Shown one piece after another: positions 21,748 to 31,519 of a stretch of DNA of 38,811 nt. A program made the translations under genes and the position numbers. Position 1 is the stretch's first letter; each line of letters opens with the position of its first letter. The notes under the pieces were generated by a model that worked only from the letters and a program-made list of their open reading frames with translations, did no database searches and was not told where the DNA came from. This DNA comes from an uncultured Myxococcales bacterium (GTDB lineage: Bacteria; Myxococcota_A; Polyangia; Polyangiales; Houyiibacteriaceae). The stretch is from NCBI GenBank assembly GCA_937893795.1, contig CALCTH010000530.1, forward strand, positions 1 through 38,811. The letters are read 5' to 3'.

Positions 21748-22890
21748 TCAGGCTGCCGTGAGCTCGACGCGCGTCGGGAGCTCGTCCGTGCGCTCTTCGG
21801 CGCGCGAGAGCCGTTCGACGAGGCGGGCCTCGACCTCGGCCCGGTCCGCACAGAGGGTCCGCAGCGCGCGCGCGGCGGCACGGGCGTTGGCGTAGCGGTC
21901 TTCCCGCGCGCGGCCGAGGAGCCGGGCCACGATGGCGTCCGTCGCGGCGGAGGCCTCGGAGACGTTCTCGAGGCGCGGCGCGTCCTCGCGGATGATCCGG
22001 CGAAGCAGCGCCGTCACGTTCGAGCCGCTGAAGGGCAGGCGCCCGGCGACGGCCTCGAAGAGCACGATGCCGAGCCCGAAGAGGTCCGCGCGGCCGTCCA
22101 CGTCGGGGTTCCCGCTCGCCTGCTCGGGCGACACGTAGCTCGGCGTACCGAAGACCCGGCCGCGCTCGCGCTCCCGCTCGCCCTGGGGCGCGGACTCTGC
22201 GGCGCAGACGCCGAAGTCGAGGAGGTGGAAGCCCAGGGTCCCATCGGGGAGCGCCTCGAGCACGATGTGCTCGGGCTTCACGTCGCGGTGCACGTAGCCG
22301 GCGGCGTGGGCGTGCTGGAGCACGTCGAGCACGCGAAGCGCGATGGCGGCCACCTCGTCCTCGGGGAGCGTGCCCGTGCGGCGAAGCAGCCGGTGGAGAC
22401 CTTCGCCGTGGATGCGCTCGAGCACCACGTAGGGCGAGCCGTCGTCCAGGGTCCCCTCGCCGATGGCGGGGACCACGGCCGGATGCGACACGCGGCGCGC
22501 CACCTCGGCCTCGCGCCGCAGTCGGCGGCAGAGGTCGCGGTTGTAGGCGTAGACCGGCCGAAGCGTCTTCACGACGCAGGGATGCCCGTCCCGAAGCCGC
22601 GTGGCCTCGAAGACCACCCCCGTGCCCCCCACGCCGATGCACGCGCCGAGGGCCCACCGACCATCGAGGGTCGTGCCCCGGAGCTCGGCGCGTTCTTCGG
22701 AAGGCATGCGACGACCTTCCGGGGTCGCCGGATCCCGGTCAAAAAAGCGGCGAAGCGCGCGCGGGGGCGTGCGTTTGCGCCGGGGCTCGGAGCGCGGGGC
22801 GGTCGCGGCCTCGCTCGTGCGACGACGTCCGCCGCGCAAGAGCCGGAGCAGCGCGCGGGCTCCTCCTCTTTTCTCCTTCGTCCGTCCCAC
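21748..22890 (-). CDS. Serine/threonine protein kinase (Hanks type)
   Basis: GVGGTGVVFEATRL, CVVKTL, YVHRDVKPEHIVLE, LLDFGVC, GTPSYVSPEQ; start may be internal (MPSEERAEL, 22707). Confidence 0.92.
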   Translation of the reverse strand: MGRTKEKRGGARALLRLLRGGRRRTSEAATAPRSEPRRKRTPPRALRRFFDRDPATPEGRRMPSEERAELRGTTLDGRWALGACIGVGGTGVVFEATRLRDGHPCVVKTLRPVYAYNRDLCRRLRREAEVARRVSHPAVVPAIGEGTLDDGSPYVVLERIHGEGLHRLLRRTGTLPEDEVAAIALRVLDVLQHAHAAGYVHRDVKPEHIVLEALPDGTLGFHLLDFGVCAAESAPQGERERERGRVFGTPSYVSPEQASGNPDVDGRADLFGLGIVLFEAVAGRLPFSGSNVTALLRRIIREDAPRLENVSEASAATDAIVARLLGRAREDRYANARAAARALRTLCADRAEVEARLVERLSRAEERTDELPTRVELTAA

Positions 22891-22960
22891 CTTTCGAGCG
22901 AACGGCCGGGGCCCCGGGGCTTTGAGGGGCCTCGATCGGGGAGGGGCCCTCCAGGTGTCC

Positions 22961-23923
22961 TCAGAAGGTGAGGGCGACCTCGGCGATGCCCCAGATGTGC
23001 GCCCGGCGCTGGCGCTCGAAGACCCGGGACTGGACCACCTGCGCGTAGCGCACCCGCACCCGCCGGTAGCGCATGACGGCCACGAGGCGAAGCTCGTGCA
23101 GCACGGGCGCGCCCTCGACGTCGTGATTCACGCTCGCCGGCCGCGTCTCGAGCAGATGGTCGTAGAGGACGAGGCGTTGCACGTACGCACCGGCGAAGGC
23201 GAGGCCGACCCGTTTCTGCGAGTCGAAGGCGGGCGCGCTGAGCCGAGGCGAGAAGACGGCTACGTTCTCGACGTCTGCGAGGCGCCAGCGCACGAAGGCG
23301 CCCGCGCCGGCCGCGCCCTCGCGCCGGATGGTCCCCAGGTCGCCGGCGCCCCAGACCGTCGCGCCGGCCCGTCCGCCGTCGCCAAAGGCCGCGCCGCGCG
23401 CGTGGGCGCGTTCGAGCGCCACCTGCACGCTGACCCGCGAGGGCAGCTGCGTGGCCCAGCCTTCGGGCTGGTAGCTGCCCAGCACCGTATGAACGGCGCG
23501 CTGCGTCTGCTTCCCGAGTGCCCCTGGACCGACGACGCCGGCGCTCAGGTAGCGGCCGAGCGCGTCCCGGCGTCCCTGGAGCACCGCGCCGACTCGTCCG
23601 CGGAGCCAGCCCGCGTAGGGCCGGTCGCCCCAGGTGGGGGCCGGGAGCCGAAGAAAGCGCGGCGTGTAGATGGACTGCACCGCCGCCACGTCGAGGCTGA
23701 GCGCGCTCGGGCCCCAGCGGCGCAGCGCGAGGGTGGCGAGCCGGGCGTTGAAGGTCAGCGCGAAGAGGTTCGTGAAGTAGCGGTCCGAGTCGCCGAAGAC
23801 GTCGTTGTCGAGGCGAGCCCCCAGCGTGTAGGGGCGCGGGGCCGGGTCCTCGGCGGCGGCCGGTACCGGCACGCTGGCCAGGAGAGCGCACGCGAGCAGA
23901 GAGGGGCCGAGCCGGCGGAGCAC
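22961..23923 (-). CDS. LpxR family (DUF2219) lipid A 3'-O-deacylase-like outer-membrane protein
   Basis: Signal peptide; RLDNDVFGDSDRYFTNLFALTFN, WGDRPYAGWLRGRVGAVLQ; C-terminal strand ending in F. Confidence 0.85.
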   Translation of the reverse strand: MLRRLGPSLLACALLASVPVPAAAEDPAPRPYTLGARLDNDVFGDSDRYFTNLFALTFNARLATLALRRWGPSALSLDVAAVQSIYTPRFLRLPAPTWGDRPYAGWLRGRVGAVLQGRRDALGRYLSAGVVGPGALGKQTQRAVHTVLGSYQPEGWATQLPSRVSVQVALERAHARGAAFGDGGRAGATVWGAGDLGTIRREGAAGAGAFVRWRLADVENVAVFSPRLSAPAFDSQKRVGLAFAGAYVQRLVLYDHLLETRPASVNHDVEGAPVLHELRLVAVMRYRRVRVRYAQVVQSRVFERQRRAHIWGIAEVALTF

Positions 23924-24045
23924 GGGGCGCAGTACGTCACGGCGCGACGGACGTTTCCAGCCGCGGCTCTCGGGCCCTCCTTTTTGCGCGGGCCGGTGGA
24001 GCTGCGGCGTTGACGCTGGTGCATCTCGGCGCGGATTCTCCCGCC

Positions 24046-24720
24046 ATGCTCTCCGAGCAGCCCATCGCCGCGCTTCTCGTCCTCGCGGGGCTGTCGCTGC
24101 TCCCTTTCGCGTTCGTGGTCGCGACGAGCTTCGTGAAGATCAGCGTCGTCCTCTCCATCCTGCGCAACGGTCTCGGCACCGGTCAGGTGCCGTCGGGGAC
24201 GGTGATCACCGGGCTCTCGCTCATCCTCACGCTCTACGTGATGACGCCCGTGGGCGAGGCCATGGCCGAGGCCGCGGCGCCGGCGGCCTCGCGCGTCGAC
24301 CCCACCGCCCCCGCCGGCCCCGACGAGCTCACGGCGCTTCGCGAGGCCTTCGACGCGGGCAAGGAGCCGCTCCGTGCGTTCCTCGCGCGCCACGCCGGCG
24401 ACCGAGAGCAGGAGCTCTTCGTCGATCTCGCGCGGCGCACCCGGGCGCCGGATCGCCGGGCCGACGTCGCCGCCGAGGACTTCCTCGTCGTGCTGCCCGC
24501 GTTCTTGGTGAGCGAGCTGAGCGAGGCCTTTCAGATCGGATTCCTGGTCTTTCTCCCCTTCCTGGTCATCGACATGGTGGTCGCCAACGTGCTCCTCGCG
24601 CTCGGCATGCACATGCTCTCGCCCACCACGGTCAGCCTGCCCTTCAAGCTCCTCCTCTTCGTGCTCGTCGACGGCTGGACACTGCTCGCCCGGGGCCTGG
24701 TGCTCGGCTACGCGGTCTGA
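24046..24720 (+). CDS. sctR: SctR/FliP family type III secretion export apparatus protein
   Basis: FAFVVATSFVKISVVLSILRNGLGTGQVPSGTVITGLSLILTLYVMTPV; FLVSELSEAFQIGFLVFLPFLVIDMVVANVLLALGM; SLPFKLLLFVLVDGW. ORF can extend to TTG 24010. Confidence 0.92.
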   Translation: MLSEQPIAALLVLAGLSLLPFAFVVATSFVKISVVLSILRNGLGTGQVPSGTVITGLSLILTLYVMTPVGEAMAEAAAPAASRVDPTAPAGPDELTALREAFDAGKEPLRAFLARHAGDREQELFVDLARRTRAPDRRADVAAEDFLVVLPAFLVSELSEAFQIGFLVFLPFLVIDMVVANVLLALGMHMLSPTTVSLPFKLLLFVLVDGWTLLARGLVLGYAV

Positions 24721-24773
24721 GCGTGGCTGCCAAGAAGGCGAAGGAAAGCCCCTCGATCGGCTAGCGTGGGGGC

Positions 24774-26243
24774 GTGGGCGACTGGCTCCACGATGCGTTC
24801 CACCGCCCGACCACGGGCGCCTACCGTGGCGTCGAGGCGGCCGTGTGGCTCCTCGTGCTCGTCAGCGTGGCGCTGCTCGCGGCCGAGGGCGCCGTGGAGC
24901 GGAGCTCGCCGCTCGGGCAGAGCCTCGCGCTCCTCGACAAGGTGATCCTCGGCACCTTCGCCGTCGAGCTCCTCCTTCGGGTCCTGAGCTACCGGCCGCC
25001 CGAGCTCGCGGTCTTCCAGTTCGGCCCCTTGGGCCGCCTGCGAGCTCACCTCGTGGGTCGTCTCTCGCTCCTGCTCCAGCCGCTCCTGCTGGTGGACCTG
25101 GTCACCGTGCTCGCCGTCGTTCCGCAGCTCCGCGGGCTTCGCGCCGTGCGCCTGCTCCGCCTGGTCAAGACGGCGCGGGTCTTTCGCTACGGCAACCCCT
25201 TCGAGGGCCTCGTCACGGCGTTCCGCGCCGACAAGGTGCTCTTCGCCTTCGCCTTCACGGTGCTGGGCGTGGAGACGGTCGTCGGCGGCATCAGCCTCTA
25301 CCTCGTCGAGCGCGGCGCCGAGGGCGCCATCGACTCCGTGGGCGAGGGGCTCTGGTGGGCCCTCGTGACCATCACGACGGTGGGCTACGGCGACATCACG
25401 CCGGTCACGGACCTCGGCCGCGTCGTCGCCGGCGCGCTGATGGTCGGGGGCATGTTCACCCTCGCGCTCTTCGCCGGTATCGCCGGCCACAGCCTCTTGA
25501 ACGCGGTGCTCTCCATCCGCGAGGAGTCCTTTCGCATGAGCGGATACGTCGACCACGTCGTGGTGTGTGGCTACGAGCCCGGGGCGTCGCTGCTCCTCAA
25601 GGAGCTCGTGGAAGAGATCGACGCCGACGTCCGACAGGTCGTGCTCTTCGGGCCCGGCGAGCGACCCCCGGAGCTGCCGGCGAGCTTCGTCTGGGTGGAA
25701 GGCGATCCCACCAAGCGGAGCGAGCTGGACAAGGTGCGGCTCACCCACGCCGGCGACGTCGTGGTCATCGGGCGCCGCTCGCCCTCACCGCAGGCCGCGG
25801 ACGCGATCACGCTGCTCACGCTCTTCACGATTCGCTCCTACCTCGCCGACAAGGACGTGCCCCGGCGGAAGCCGCTCCACGTCGTGGCCGAGATCCTCGA
25901 TGCCGAGAACGTCGCGCACGCGCGCACCAGCGGCGCCGACGAGGTCATCGAGACGCGGCGCCTGGGCTTCTCCATGATCGCCCATGCCGTGGCCTATCCA
26001 GGCGTCGGCAACGTCACGAGCCGCATCGTCGGCGCGGGGGCGCAGAACTTCTACGTGGGACCCGTACCGCCGGAGCTTGCCGGGGAGAGCTTCAAGCAGG
26101 TGGCCCACTCGCTGCGGGAGACCCACGGCGTCATGGTGGTGGGGCTTTGCCAGGGCGAGCAGCACCGCGTGAACCCGCCGGACGACTTTGCCGTGCCCGC
26201 GAGCGCCGAGGTCGTCTACCTCGCCGAAGATCCGAGCCTCTGA
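24774..26243 (+). CDS. Six-TM potassium channel with C-terminal RCK/TrkA-N domain
   Basis: Selectivity filter TTVGYGDITPV; VVVCGYEPGASLLLKELVEEID; GTG start. Confidence 0.92.
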   Translation: MGDWLHDAFHRPTTGAYRGVEAAVWLLVLVSVALLAAEGAVERSSPLGQSLALLDKVILGTFAVELLLRVLSYRPPELAVFQFGPLGRLRAHLVGRLSLLLQPLLLVDLVTVLAVVPQLRGLRAVRLLRLVKTARVFRYGNPFEGLVTAFRADKVLFAFAFTVLGVETVVGGISLYLVERGAEGAIDSVGEGLWWALVTITTVGYGDITPVTDLGRVVAGALMVGGMFTLALFAGIAGHSLLNAVLSIREESFRMSGYVDHVVVCGYEPGASLLLKELVEEIDADVRQVVLFGPGERPPELPASFVWVEGDPTKRSELDKVRLTHAGDVVVIGRRSPSPQAADAITLLTLFTIRSYLADKDVPRRKPLHVVAEILDAENVAHARTSGADEVIETRRLGFSMIAHAVAYPGVGNVTSRIVGAGAQNFYVGPVPPELAGESFKQVAHSLRETHGVMVVGLCQGEQHRVNPPDDFAVPASAEVVYLAEDPSL

Positions 26244-26286
26244 GCGCGCGCGCGACAGGGCGCCACGCGGCTGATAGAGCCCGCCG

Positions 26287-27348
26287 GTGAGTGAAAGTAC
26301 GGAAGCCGGCGCGACCGACGCCGACACGCGCGTTCGGCCCCTCCGCGTACGCCCCGGCGTGCGCTACCAGTGCCAGGGCGCCGGCCTCTGCTGCACGGAC
26401 ATCCACGCGATCGGTGAGCTGTCGAAGAAGGAGGCCGCGAAGCTGCGCCTCGTCGACGAGCGGGTCGTTCAATACAGCGACGCCATCGAGGGCTTCGTGA
26501 TGGCCATGGACCCCGGCGGGCGCTGCTACTTCCTCGGCGACGACGACCTCTGCGCGCTGCACGCGCCCATGGGCGGCGCGCTCAAGCCCTACGCCTGCCA
26601 CCGCTTTCCCATCGGCCTCGTCGCCACGCCCGAGGGCGGGCGCGTGACCACGGAGCATCGCTGCCCCTGCCGCACCATGGGCGAGCGTCCCGAGCTCACC
26701 GTCGAGGGCGCGACGCCGGCGCTGCGGGACCCGAGCGGCCAGGTACGCACCGCCTTTCACGTGGACCAGGTGCCGCTGACGCGTGACCACGAGGTGAGCT
26801 TCGCGCGCTACGTGGAGGAGGCGGAGACGCCCTTCCGCGAGGCGCTGCAGATGGCGGAGGACCCCGCCGACGCCTTCGACGTGGCGCCCTTCGGCGCGCT
26901 GACGGGCGAGGGCGTCACCTGGGAGCGCATCGCCACGGGCATGGTGGAGATCGAGGGGACGACGCGCGCCGACGAGGCGCGCCGCTACTTCGGCGACGCC
27001 ATCCGCGCCTTCCACGGGGGGCGCGCCGGCCGCCGCAAGCGCCCCTGGGCCGGCGCCTTCGACCGCGTGGAGGAGAAGACGCCGGTGCCGACGGGTACGC
27101 CGACGGAGATGTACCGCGACTGGATCGAGGACGCGGTCTGGAACCTCTATTGGACGAGCTACTGCAGCTTCGCGCAGCTCCGCCGGGAGCTCGTGACGCG
27201 GCTCTGGGTGGCGCGGCACATCGAGCGGCGGCTCCGTCGCAGCAAGCTTCGCGCGGACCGCGCGGCGGCCGAAGCGATCTTCATCGTCGACCTCATCGGC
27301 ACGAGCGACTGGTGGGAGCCCGTCGCGCACCGCTTCGTGGAGCGCTGA
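26287..27348 (+). CDS. YkgJ family cysteine cluster protein
   Basis: YQCQGAGLCCTDIHAIG, CALHAPMGGALKPYACHRFPIGL; start GTG at 26287. Confidence 0.88.
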   Translation: MSESTEAGATDADTRVRPLRVRPGVRYQCQGAGLCCTDIHAIGELSKKEAAKLRLVDERVVQYSDAIEGFVMAMDPGGRCYFLGDDDLCALHAPMGGALKPYACHRFPIGLVATPEGGRVTTEHRCPCRTMGERPELTVEGATPALRDPSGQVRTAFHVDQVPLTRDHEVSFARYVEEAETPFREALQMAEDPADAFDVAPFGALTGEGVTWERIATGMVEIEGTTRADEARRYFGDAIRAFHGGRAGRRKRPWAGAFDRVEEKTPVPTGTPTEMYRDWIEDAVWNLYWTSYCSFAQLRRELVTRLWVARHIERRLRRSKLRADRAAAEAIFIVDLIGTSDWWEPVAHRFVER

Positions 27349-27413
27349 GCGCGCGTCTTCGTTGGCTCTCGCGCGTGTGTTGCGGCGCGGTCCTGGCGCG
27401 CGATGATGGTCGC

Positions 27414-27962
27414 ATGCTTCGGTCGGTGGGGGTCGCTCTCGGGCTGCTGGCGCATGCGCCGGGATGCGCGGGTGGCGCGGCCGCGCCGCCGACTCCCACG
27501 TCGCTGCCCGACGTTTGCCGCACGCCCTCCGGGGCCCGCGCAGAGGCGTCGCTCGAGGCCGGCGAGCGCGACCTTCACGGCTACACGCTCCACGTGCGCG
27601 AGCTGCCCGCGGCGGAGCCGCAGGTCGTCACCTTCGAGCTCCGCGTGAGCGGCGCCAGGAGCCGGCGCCGCCTGCGGGTCGGTGGCACGCCGCAGCGGCC
27701 CTGCGGCCCCTACGCGGCTCCGGACGATCCCTGCGCGGAGGTGGGCATCGGTCTCTTCGCGACGGACCTGCAGGCTCGGCTCGCTGCGATGGACAACGCG
27801 GCGAGCGTCACGCTCCACCACGTCGAGGTGCATGACTGGGGCGACCTCGACGAGGCAGTCGTCGCGTTGGGCGACGCGCTGAGGGCGTGGCGCATGGCGG
27901 ACCCCTTCCGCGTGGCGGTGCGGCCCATGAGCTGCGGGGTGCTGCTGAAGGGGAAGCGCTGA
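27414..27962 (+). CDS. Hypothetical secreted/lipoprotein
   Basis: ATG 27414; MLRSVGVALGLLAHAPGCAGG lipobox-like. Confidence 0.65.
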   Translation: MLRSVGVALGLLAHAPGCAGGAAAPPTPTSLPDVCRTPSGARAEASLEAGERDLHGYTLHVRELPAAEPQVVTFELRVSGARSRRRLRVGGTPQRPCGPYAAPDDPCAEVGIGLFATDLQARLAAMDNAASVTLHHVEVHDWGDLDEAVVALGDALRAWRMADPFRVAVRPMSCGVLLKGKR

Positions 27963-27964
27963 GC

Positions 27965-28738
27965 ATGCGGGGTGCCGCCGTGCTCCTCGGAGTGGCCTTC
28001 GTGGCCGTCGCGATGCCCACCCGGGCGGACCTGGCCGTCGTGGACAGCCTGCCCTGGCTGCTGGCGAGCGCCGACGCCGTCGAGCCGGGCGAGGTGCGCC
28101 GGTGGCGCCGCTACGGCGCCGGCCCAGACTGGCTTCTCACGGTGGGCGAGGCTGGACCGCATCGACGCGTGGCCAGCATGGTGGTGCACCGCGCCGCGGC
28201 CTTCCTCGAGACCGACGATCCCGGCGCGGCCCTCGCCCCGGGGCAGCGGGTCATCGCCTTCGGCGCGCGGAGCGAGGATGGCCACCGGCTGGAGCTGAGG
28301 ACGCTCTTTCGCGCGGGGCACGCGCGCGCCTTTCTCCGTGACGGACGCGTGGTGGAAGGGCTCGACGCCCTCGGCGAGATCGTGGGGGCCGGGCGGGGCA
28401 CGCCGCCGCGCTGGCCGCCGAGGCCGGTGATCGTGCCGCTCGAGAGCGCGGCCTTCGGGACCACGGTCTCGCTGCGTCTCCCGGCGGATCCCGAGACCGA
28501 GGCCCTGCTGCTGCGGCGCCTCGAGCATCCCGAGGTCGCGCGTCGCGCGATGGCCGCGAGCGCCCTCGTTCCCTTCGAGTCGAGCGCCAACATCGCCCGG
28601 CTGAAACGCCTGCTGGGCGATGCGGGGCACTTCCCCGGAAACCCCGCTCGCGTCGTGTGCGTCCACGCGGCCCGGACGCTCCGCGCGTGGGAGGTGCCGC
28701 TCCCCGGGCGCCCCTGCGGGGGCGACGCGGCGCCCTGA
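27965..28738 (+). CDS. Hypothetical secreted protein
   Basis: ATG 27965, 2 bp after the preceding stop; MRGAAVLLGVAFVAVAMPTRAD signal peptide; HEAT-like C-terminal segment (LEHPEVARRAMAASALVPFES). Confidence 0.65.
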   Translation: MRGAAVLLGVAFVAVAMPTRADLAVVDSLPWLLASADAVEPGEVRRWRRYGAGPDWLLTVGEAGPHRRVASMVVHRAAAFLETDDPGAALAPGQRVIAFGARSEDGHRLELRTLFRAGHARAFLRDGRVVEGLDALGEIVGAGRGTPPRWPPRPVIVPLESAAFGTTVSLRLPADPETEALLLRRLEHPEVARRAMAASALVPFESSANIARLKRLLGDAGHFPGNPARVVCVHAARTLRAWEVPLPGRPCGGDAAP

Positions 28739-28823
28739 AGGCCAGCCGGCCGGCTCGTGGCGAGGGCTCACCTTCGTCTGATGGACCGATCCGGCCGTCC
28801 CCGCGGCGTGCTAGACCCACTCC

Positions 28824-29978
28824 ATGCCTCCGAGGAAGCTCCTTCCCCTGATCGGCTTCGCGCTCGCGTGCACCACCTCCACGCACGGCGGGACCGTCGA
28901 CGCAGGGTCCGGCGACGACGAGGCGGACGCCTCGGCCGCGACCGATGCGCGCGTCGACGCAGGCGCTCCCGAGACCGTCGAGCAGATGGTCGCGCGGATT
29001 CGCCGCGACGTGGAGCCGGAGTACGAGATCGCGTACGAGGGCGCGCGCTTCGTGCCGCCGGCCGGGCAGACCCTGCTCGTCATCGGGCAGACCCTCGGCG
29101 GCATCGACGAGCACGTCGCGAGCTTCCCGGACGAGCCGCTTCCCGGCGGCTGGGCGGCCTACTGGGGCATTCCGAGCACGGACGGGCTCACCGAGACCTC
29201 CCTGAGCGACACGGGCGGCCGGCAGAACCACCAGCAGCTCGTCGACCGCTTCCCGAATACGGTGCTCCAGAGCGGCCTCTGGATGGTCGGCACCTGGGAC
29301 GTGGCCAAGGATACGGCGGCCGGGAGCTACGACGACGTGGTGCGCGCCTTCGGGGCGTGGGCGAAGAGCACCGAGCGGCCCATCTACCTCCGCATCGGTT
29401 ACGAGTTCGACGGGCCCCACAACGAGCTCGAGCCGAGCGACTACGTCGCGGCCTACCGCCGCATCGTCGATCTGCTCCGCGAGGACGAGGTCGAGAACGT
29501 GGCCTTCGTCTGGCACTCCTACGCCGCGACGCCCTTCGGCGGGCGACCCGTCACGGCGTGGTGGCCCGGCGCCGAGTACGTCGACTGGGTCGGCATCTCG
29601 CTCTTCGGGCACATGTACTCCTCGAGGCCGAGCCGCGACCTCGAGGCCGTGCTCGACTTCGCGCTCCAGCAGCGGAAGCCCGTGATGGTCGGGGAGGCCA
29701 CGCCGACCGAGGGCATCTCGGAGCGGAGCGATCGCGCGTGGAACACGTGGTTCGTGAACCTCTTCTCCTTCGCCTACGCGAAGAACATCAAGGCCATCAG
29801 TCTCATCAACGAGGACTGGCGTCGCTTCACGTTCACGACGCGTTGGGGCGACGCCCGGCTGCAGAACAACGACCGGGTCGCCGAGGCCTTCTTCATGGAG
29901 ACGAACGCGCCGCGCTATTTGAAGCAGAGCCCGGAGCTCTTCGAGACGCTCGGCTACACGCCGCCCGGGGATCGCTAG
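28824..29978 (+). CDS. Glycoside hydrolase family 26-like lipoprotein
   Basis: Lipobox-like FALACTTS; RIGYEFDGPHNE and VGEATPTEG acid/base and nucleophile-like motifs; WHSYAATPFGGRPVTAWWPGAEYVDWVGIS. Confidence 0.85.
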   Translation: MPPRKLLPLIGFALACTTSTHGGTVDAGSGDDEADASAATDARVDAGAPETVEQMVARIRRDVEPEYEIAYEGARFVPPAGQTLLVIGQTLGGIDEHVASFPDEPLPGGWAAYWGIPSTDGLTETSLSDTGGRQNHQQLVDRFPNTVLQSGLWMVGTWDVAKDTAAGSYDDVVRAFGAWAKSTERPIYLRIGYEFDGPHNELEPSDYVAAYRRIVDLLREDEVENVAFVWHSYAATPFGGRPVTAWWPGAEYVDWVGISLFGHMYSSRPSRDLEAVLDFALQQRKPVMVGEATPTEGISERSDRAWNTWFVNLFSFAYAKNIKAISLINEDWRRFTFTTRWGDARLQNNDRVAEAFFMETNAPRYLKQSPELFETLGYTPPGDR

Positions 29979-31417
29979 CGGCGTCGCGGTAGCGCGCGAC
30001 GCAGCGCGCGCACCGCGTCGCGGAGCTCGCCCTCGGTGCCCTTGGCGAAGCTCAGGCGCAGCGCCGGTGCCGGCGCGCCGTCGAAGGTGAAGTCCGCGGC
30101 CGTCCGGATGCGCACGCCCTGGCCGAGCGCGCGCTTCTTCCAGGCCTCGACGTCGAGGTCCGGGGCGGCATCGGCCCAGAGCGCGAGCCCGCCCCGCGGC
30201 ACGTGGAGCGAAAGCTGCGGAAGGTCGCGGGTCGCGGCGTCGACGAGAGCGTCGCGGCGCGCCGCATAGGCCTTGCGCATGCGGCCGACGTGTCGCTGCA
30301 GCTCTCCCTCCTCGAGGAGCTCGGCGATGGCCGCCTCGACCGCGAGGTCGCCCTGCCGGTCCACGATCTCGCGCCAGCGCGCCATGCGCTCGAGCACCGC
30401 CGGCGGCGCGACCACGAAGCCGACGCGTGGCCCGGGCGCGAGCACCTTGGAGAGCGTGCCCACGTAGATGACCGAGCCGCTGGTGTCCCGGCTCGCCACG
30501 GGCAGTACGGGCCGGCCTTCGTAGTGGAGCTCGTGGTCGTAGTCGTCCTCGATGACGGCGAGGCGGTGGCGGCGCGCGAGGGCAAGCAGGGCCTGGCGGC
30601 GCGGCGCCGAGAGCAGGGCCGTCGTGGGGTACTGGTGGTGCGGCGTCAGGTAGACGGCGCGGAGCCGTCGTCGGTCCGCGAGGGTGGCGAGCGCCTGCAC
30701 GTCGAGTCCCTCGCGATCCACGGGGACCGGCAGGAGGCTCGCACCCTCCGAGCGAAAGGCGTCCCACGCCGGCCGATACCCGTAGGACTCCACGGCCACG
30801 ACGTCGCCCTTGGACAAGAGCGTGCGCGCCACGAGCCAGAGGCCCATCTGGCTCCCGCGCACCACGAGCACGTCCTCGGCCCGCGTGGCGAGCCCGCGCC
30901 GCGTCGCGAGCATCTCGGCCAGCGCGGCCCGGAGGCGCGGATGACCCTCCGGCGGGCCATAGTCGAGCCAGCGCCGGCCCGCGCGTGCCAGCACCCGGCG
31001 GTAGGCGCGGGCCAGCGCCTCCGTCGGGAGCAGGCGTAGGTCCGGGAGACCGCTGCCGAGGTCGTGCCGCGCGTCGGGCCAGGGCCGCGGTGTGGGTGGC
31101 GGCGCCCCGAGCGCGTAGGCGGCGCTTCCAGGCACGAACTCGCGTTCGCCCCGGGCGAAGCGCTCGGGCGCGACGTCCGTGACGAAGCGCCCGCGCGCGG
31201 CTTCGGTGCGGAGCCAGCCCTGGGCTTCGAGCTCGTCGTAGGCGGCCGTGACGGTCTTGCGGTGTACGCCGAGCTGCGCCGCCAGGGTGCGGGCTCCCGG
31301 CAGCCGCTGCCCGGCGACGAGTCGGCCCCGGAGCGCGTCGCGCCGGAGCGCGTCGGCGATGCGCACGTAGAGCGCTTGCGCGTCTTCGGCGGTCTCCAGC
31401 TCGAGCTGCCAGGCCAT
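29975..31417 (-). CDS. MocR/PdxR-type GntR-aminotransferase fusion transcriptional regulator
   Basis: N-terminal wHTH (YVRIADALRRDALRGRLVAGQRLPGARTLAAQLGVHRKTVTAAYDEL) plus class I aminotransferase domain (VIEDDYDHELHYEGRPVLPV). Confidence 0.95.
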   Translation of the reverse strand: MAWQLELETAEDAQALYVRIADALRRDALRGRLVAGQRLPGARTLAAQLGVHRKTVTAAYDELEAQGWLRTEAARGRFVTDVAPERFARGEREFVPGSAAYALGAPPPTPRPWPDARHDLGSGLPDLRLLPTEALARAYRRVLARAGRRWLDYGPPEGHPRLRAALAEMLATRRGLATRAEDVLVVRGSQMGLWLVARTLLSKGDVVAVESYGYRPAWDAFRSEGASLLPVPVDREGLDVQALATLADRRRLRAVYLTPHHQYPTTALLSAPRRQALLALARRHRLAVIEDDYDHELHYEGRPVLPVASRDTSGSVIYVGTLSKVLAPGPRVGFVVAPPAVLERMARWREIVDRQGDLAVEAAIAELLEEGELQRHVGRMRKAYAARRDALVDAATRDLPQLSLHVPRGGLALWADAAPDLDVEAWKKRALGQGVRIRTAADFTFDGAPAPALRLSFAKGTEGELRDAVRALRRALPRRR

Positions 31418-31478
31418 GAGCTCGGCTTATCAGGCGAAGGCGCGCACGCGAAGAACTGGTCCCCTCGATTTTGCTCAT

Positions 31479-31500
31479 CTGGCTCCATTGGAGGAGCCAG
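31479..31500. promoter_or_regulatory. Perfect inverted repeat CTGGCTCC-attgga-GGAGCCAG, candidate MocR operator
   Basis: 8 bp perfect arms in a ~102 bp divergent intergenic region; half-site-like CTGGTCCC 23 bp upstream at 31456. Confidence 0.7.
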
Positions 31501-31519
31501 CTGCGACCACCTTCGCGCC

